This document shows, piece by piece, positions 7,101 to 9,637 of a DNA stretch of 9,637 nucleotides. The position numbers were made by a program, and so were the translations under genes. The DNA comes from an uncultured Methylobacter sp. (lineage in GTDB: Bacteria > Pseudomonadota > Gammaproteobacteria > Methylococcales > Methylomonadaceae). The DNA lies in assembly GCA_903831545.1 (NCBI GenBank), contig CAIKYI010000753.1:1-9637 (forward strand), in the 5' to 3' direction. The notes below the pieces were generated by a model that did no database searches, was not told the DNA's origin, and saw only the letters and a program-made list of their open reading frames with translations. Position 1 is the stretch's first letter, and every line of letters begins with the position of its first letter.

Positions 7101-8405
7101 GCCGTCTATATCGGCTCCGTTGCCACCGGTGATGCAGGCTTGTCGATAAACGGAGCGGATTCGTTTATCGCCGCTCCCAAGGACTTTGCGTTTAGCGGGG
7201 TTACGTCGGGACCGATTAAAGCGGGAAGCAGCTTCAGTGCAACTGTGACCGCGCGCAACAATTCAGGTGCAACAACTCCCAATTTCGGTAAAGAATCAGA
7301 GCCGGAGAGTGTGGCGTTGTCGTTTGTGAAATATCAGCCGACCGGCGTAGGTACTGTTAATGGTGCGTTTTCTGGTTCTGTCGGAGCTTTCAGTAATGGC
7401 GTTGCAACCAGCAGTAACCTTAGCTGGAGCGAAGTCGGCAAGATAGACCTGAGCGCTACGCTGACAAGTGCGAGTTATCTGGGGTCGGACCTGACGGCCA
7501 CGGGCAGCACCGGCGCTACGGGTGCGGTGGGGCGTTTTATTCCCGATCATTTTGATACCACTGTGACATACAATGCCGTATCTAAAGCATTTATGCCGTG
7601 CCCGTCAGGACTTGTTTGTCCTGCATCGGGCGATCTGGTTTATGGCAATGGCTTTGTCTATTCTGGGGAGGCATTTACCGCCCGAGTGACTGCGCGGAAT
7701 TTGCTGGGCAACACCACTGTAAATTATGACGGCACATCAGGTTACGCAAAGGGCGTGACCTTATCGTCCTATAATGCGGTGGGTGGCTTAACAGTCAATC
7801 CGGGAGGAGGAGGGTTGTCTTTAAATACCATACTTTCTGCAGTTTTCAATCAGGGCGTAGCAATAACGAGTACACCTGTTTACACAGTTCCAGTTACACC
7901 AGCAACACCCATAGACATCTTTATACGGGCTTTGGACACGGATAATGTGACTTCACTACAAGCTGTTTCCTCTTCTTCGGTTGAGGGTGGGATCAAAATC
8001 GTCAGTGGGCGCGTTTATATTTCCAACGCTTATGGTTCCGAGTTGTTAGATCTGCCGATGACTGCAACGGTGCAGTATTACAATGGCATTAATTGGCTTG
8101 CCAGTAGTACCGATAACGTGACTAACTTGACCCTCAGTCTGTCCAATTACCTGAATTTATCTGGAGGAGCATGGACGACTACACCAGTACCAGCAGGAGA
8201 TCAGGTCAGTGCGGGCGTATTTTCGTTCAATTTGTCAAAACCCACAGGTGGCGGAACAGGCAGTGTTGATGTAGGAATTAGCGTTCCGGATTATTTACTG
8301 ACTGGCAGCAATGTTGCTCATGTCAGTCCGAGCAATACTGCCCGTGCCACTTTTGGTATTTATAAAGGTAACAGTCATTTTATTTACTTCCGAGAGCTTT
8401 TTTAA
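4143..8405 (+). CDS. Large secreted MshQ-like protein (Ig-like repeats, LamG, DUF6701)
   Basis: A 1420-residue exported protein. Residues 1-32 are a signal peptide with a hydrophobic core (WLLLVLLCFFANS) and likely cleavage after AYA. Residues about 33-200 form a beta-rich domain that includes a DLWGQSWTAADINAANFG segment. Three Ig-like repeats follow (about 205-319, 321-431, 432-540). Residues about 546-760 are a LamG/concanavalin-like lectin domain (FTISAWIRT at 611, NSWYFVAGV at 673, GNLDEVQVYGK at 738). From about 768 to the end is a DUF6701 region as in MSHA biogenesis protein MshQ. It starts at HHIEI with C785, C795 and C800, and carries RFIPDHF at 1131-1137 and a closing FGIYKGN (1404-1410), so the C-terminus looks complete. 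MshQ proteins accompany MSHA type IV pili, probably as a surface or pilus-associated component, and their exact role is unclear. No other msh gene lies in the window. AGGA (4132-4135) supports the ATG. Confidence 0.85.
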   Translation: MTRCYPILINCGLSRSWLLLVLLCFFANSAYAVTVTSTPGTCTTVTGIGTLAWTNPGNATVSDTLYATAKVNGSTSNYLQCTNYGFAIPTANVTINGITVNVTRKTSSTSRSKLTKDAAMRLVKAGAIGTTDRSTTTSYTTTLVTQAHGSATDLWGQSWTAADINAANFGTAFAAVRSGSASGTAPTTSVNVISVTVDYTLTDTTPPTVASIALASGSPTGTSTVAWTVVFSESVTGVDASDFIRVIGSGLTGTSIASVSGSGTTYTVTVNTGSGSGTLGLNLVDDDSIRDLFSNKLGGTGTTGAAIGSFTGAVYAIDKVNPTVTSMNLAASNPSLASSVSWTVVITESVTGVDVADFSLAQANGVSGASISSVTGSGTTYTVTASTGSGSGTLGLNLVDNDTIVDSTSHPVGGAGLGNANFTGQLYTIDKTIPSVTSIDRADVDPTSADVVSWTVIFSESVTGLDTSDFTVVATGVTGAYVVSVSGRGNSWTVIASTGICVSACTLGLNLVDDDSIADLAGNKMGGNGNGNFTGQIYTITSTPPLDSYSMEEASWNGTDDEVTDSYGGNNGTAYNGATTTTGNTGTCRYGVFSNGGGVLLPGFTDLTTNFTISAWIRTTDNTRSGQRIFVDDANNTGGYGLSLGDGGTGTLRFYTRGSRVVSLDTSNVIANNSWYFVAGVADISNGMRYLYVYNASGTLLTSVSVASTGWGVDVGDASIGSETIVSGEAGPSFSFYGNLDEVQVYGKVLNSTALASLAQSTHSCAASYPHHIEIVHATGTGVTCAPSTLTLRACADADCSSLYTGGISGTLTAATTGTANWDGGSPNFTISQTGSVTKTLQLTSANSTVSAVLGTTSAAINPTTCTFAGCIFTAANSGFTFDIPDHVAATTQTLSIHAVQKATNSNSCVFGLSGANQARSVQISCAYQSPLSGTLPVRVNGIALNPTNNASSACASAKAINLTFDSTGTATATIDYADVGKINMSAVYIGSVATGDAGLSINGADSFIAAPKDFAFSGVTSGPIKAGSSFSATVTARNNSGATTPNFGKESEPESVALSFVKYQPTGVGTVNGAFSGSVGAFSNGVATSSNLSWSEVGKIDLSATLTSASYLGSDLTATGSTGATGAVGRFIPDHFDTTVTYNAVSKAFMPCPSGLVCPASGDLVYGNGFVYSGEAFTARVTARNLLGNTTVNYDGTSGYAKGVTLSSYNAVGGLTVNPGGGGLSLNTILSAVFNQGVAITSTPVYTVPVTPATPIDIFIRALDTDNVTSLQAVSSSSVEGGIKIVSGRVYISNAYGSELLDLPMTATVQYYNGINWLASSTDNVTNLTLSLSNYLNLSGGAWTTTPVPAGDQVSAGVFSFNLSKPTGGGTGSVDVGISVPDYLLTGSNVAHVSPSNTARATFGIYKGNSHFIYFRELF
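4755..5762 (+). repeat. Three tandem Ig-like repeats within the MshQ-like gene
   Basis: Units lie at about 4755-5099, 5103-5435 and 5436-5762, with a period of about 110-115 residues. Each has a PxVxSI-type opening, SWTVxxxESVTGxDxxDF in the first third, a GTLGLNLVDxDxI block, and a GxFTGxxYxID close. DNA identity between units is modest and codons differ, so the duplications are old rather than recent slippage. The third unit has CVSAC (501-505) where the first two have SGSG before TLGLNLVD. Confidence 0.85.
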
Positions 8406-8663
8406 GGTGAAACAGTGGCGACTTTGGCAGAGACGAACTCTATAAATAGCCGCCAGCTTTCATCTTGACGATTAAGGTTGATAATCAAAAAAATGTTGGT
8501 AGATTATCGAAAGTATACCAATTAAGTTTTGACGGTTACCGTGAGGCGTAACTGCAAGTATCTTGGCTTGGGTTGATAGCGGTTGAAAGGCGAAAGATCA
8601 GAATTTCATTGATGATTTTATTTTATGCGCGTTATTAATGTGTGTTTTAAGTACTGATGGTAA

Positions 8664-8669
8664 AGAGGG
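8664..8669 (+). promoter_or_regulatory. Ribosome binding site deciding the start at 8675
   Basis: AGAGGG five bases before ATG 8675. The alternative ATG at 8657 has no purine-rich stretch at a suitable distance, so the shorter protein is preferred. Confidence 0.6.
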
Positions 8670-8674
8670 TATCC

Positions 8675-9208
8675 ATGACAAATCAAAAAGACTATTTAAC
8701 TTGCTCTGTCGGTGATGCTGTTATATTGATACTTAAGGGTATAGATCGAGACGTAGAACGCGGTGAAGACGCGCTGACCTTGGGTTTGGGGGTTGTGATG
8801 CTGTCCTCGACTTTTGCGCCTTTGGCTCCACCCAGTATTCTTCTCCCCTTGGTAGCGCTGACTTTTGCTGTTTCTGCGGGTTATGCGCGGATAAATTATC
8901 ACAACATGGAAAGAAAGCTGTTGAAATCTATTGCTCAGCTTGACGGGCATGAACAACTGCTATTGCAACCGATTGCAGCTGTTTTTGCCAAGTATCCAAT
9001 GGATCCTTTGTCGAAGTCGTTTAACCCTTTAAAAAACCTGAAGCGAACCTGGAAAAGTGCTCTGGGCGGTATTTTGATAAATCCGTTATGGATGCCTATT
9101 TTTTATGTCATGGGTATGCAAATCATCGAAGAAAAAAATCTGTGTTTCTTGAATCGTGCCATTATCGCGGTTGAACAAAAAATATCTTCCCCGTCTTCTT
9201 TGGTTTAA
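8675..9208 (+). CDS. Small membrane protein of unknown function
   Basis: A 177-residue protein I do not recognise. The start is placed at ATG 8675 because AGAGGG (8664-8669) lies 5 bases upstream; an in-frame ATG at 8657 would add six residues but has no comparable site. The protein has a hydrophilic N-terminus, then a likely helical hairpin in the membrane (about 33-49 and 53-72, turning at PLAPP). A polar, lysine- and leucine-containing middle (about 73-128) follows, and then a third hydrophobic stretch (about 129-150, rich in G, P, W and M). There is no signal peptide and no known motif. It lies between the MshQ-like gene and carA, with 269 bases upstream and 161 bases downstream, so it is probably its own transcription unit. 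A weak TTGATG (8609-8614) and TATTAA (8633-8638) pair with an 18-base spacer is a possible promoter. Confidence 0.75.
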   Translation: MTNQKDYLTCSVGDAVILILKGIDRDVERGEDALTLGLGVVMLSSTFAPLAPPSILLPLVALTFAVSAGYARINYHNMERKLLKSIAQLDGHEQLLLQPIAAVFAKYPMDPLSKSFNPLKNLKRTWKSALGGILINPLWMPIFYVMGMQIIEEKNLCFLNRAIIAVEQKISSPSSLV

Positions 9209-9357
9209 TCGTAGACAAAATCGGTTTTCTAATATGACTGATGTCATGAGCTGAAAAAAATTGTTAATGACCCAAACCTCATAATCTCGTAAAATTACCA
9301 CAGTTTTGTTTTTTTACAACAGGGATAGGCCTCATGGGTCTGCCTGTTTGCACATTT

Positions 9358-9364
9358 GAGGTGA
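9358..9364 (+). promoter_or_regulatory. Strong Shine-Dalgarno before carA TTG start
   Basis: GAGGTGA is a seven-base match to the anti-Shine-Dalgarno sequence of 16S rRNA, ending five bases before TTG 9370. In-frame GTG 9361 lies inside this site and in-frame ATG 9334 has only a weak AGGGAT upstream. This favours TTG as the real start. Confidence 0.7.
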
Positions 9365-9369
9365 AGTGT

Positions 9370-9637
9370 TTGACTAGGTCTGCTTTATTGGTACTGGAAG
9401 ATGGTACAGTTTTTAACGGTCTAGCCATAGGTGCAGATGGCTGTTCTGTAGGTGAAGTGGTTTTTAATACGGCTATGACCGGATATCAGGAAATTCTTAG
9501 TGACCCTTCTTATGCAAGGCAAATAGTCACTTTAACCTATCCACACATTGGAAATGTCGGGACGACTGGCGAGGATGATGAGTCTGTTGGTGTTTTTGCC
9601 AGTGGACTGGTGATCAGGGATTTACCGTTATTGGCCA
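9370..9637 (+). CDS. carA: Carbamoyl-phosphate synthase small subunit CarA (N-terminal part, cut by window end)
   Basis: The first 89 codons of the glutaminase subunit of carbamoyl-phosphate synthetase. With CarB it makes carbamoyl phosphate from glutamine, bicarbonate and ATP for arginine and pyrimidine synthesis in the cytoplasm. The residues align throughout with the E. coli CarA N-terminus as I recall it: [14 protein letters not shown], then [32 protein letters not shown] and [11 protein letters not shown]. The catalytic glutamine amidotransferase domain lies beyond the window. Start TTG 9370 is chosen because the resulting protein begins at the same point as E. coli CarA and follows a strong Shine-Dalgarno site. 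The in-frame ATG 9334 would add twelve residues that do not resemble the family. No clear ArgR box is seen in the 161-base upstream gap. A CATAAT (9280-9285) and a TAAAAT (9290-9295) are -10-like but lack a well-spaced -35. Confidence 0.95.
   Translation, partial: MTRSALLVLEDGTVFNGLAIGADGCSVGEVVFNTAMTGYQEILSDPSYARQIVTLTYPHIGNVGTTGEDDESVGVFASGLVIRDLPLLA

Noticed and set aside
7296..7550. 84-codon minus-strand frame inside the DUF6701 region
   Set aside because: It is antisense to conserved DUF6701 sequence and has no family resemblance or ribosome binding site.
9234..9247. ATGAC/GTCAT hairpin between the small membrane protein gene and carA
   Set aside because: Only 5 bp, followed by A-rich rather than T-rich sequence on the + strand, so it is not a convincing terminator.
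9086..9301. 71-codon minus-strand frame over the end of the small membrane protein gene and the gap before carA
   Set aside because: Most of it is antisense to the forward gene and the product is low in information, with no motif.

Overview
The window looks like chromosome of a gammaproteobacterium, most likely a type I methanotroph or a related methylotroph. The basis is a PqqE whose sequence resembles those I recall from Methylococcales, a PQQ cluster (PQQ is the cofactor of methanol dehydrogenase), a gammaproteobacterial-type CarA, and moderate GC content of about 40-45% outside one gene. This placement is an inference from protein character, not from a marker gene.

Layout, all genes on the + strand: (1) 1-1462, the end of a PQQ biosynthesis operon: the last codons of an unidentified gene, then pqqD and pqqE, joined by a TAATG stop/start overlap and a 23-base overlap. 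(2) 1463-1915, a 453-base gap with a cluster of inverted repeats: a 66-bp MITE-like unit flanked by TA, followed by a GTAG-headed, REP-like hairpin. (3) 1916-3730, a cytoplasmic c-di-GMP enzyme with the order EAL - CBS pair - GGDEF. (4) 3731-4142, an AT-rich gap with two strong dyads and a good ribosome binding site at its far end. (5) 4143-8405, a 1420-residue secreted MshQ-like protein: signal peptide, N-terminal beta domain, three Ig-like repeats, a LamG-type lectin domain, and a C-terminal DUF6701 region with its RFIPDHF motif. (6) 8675-9208, a small membrane protein I do not recognise. (7) From 9370 to the window end, the start of carA, probably initiated at TTG.

PqqD presents the PqqA precursor peptide to the radical SAM enzyme PqqE, so these two genes act together. 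A link between the c-di-GMP enzyme and the downstream pilus- or surface-associated protein is attractive, because c-di-GMP often controls such structures. Here it rests only on adjacency across a 412-base gap. carA is a housekeeping gene unrelated to the rest.

I did not find a clear new multi-gene system. The points most worth a second look are the inverted-repeat cluster after pqqE, the MshQ-like giant standing apart from any visible MSHA pilus genes, its GC-rich centre, and the dyads after the c-di-GMP gene.
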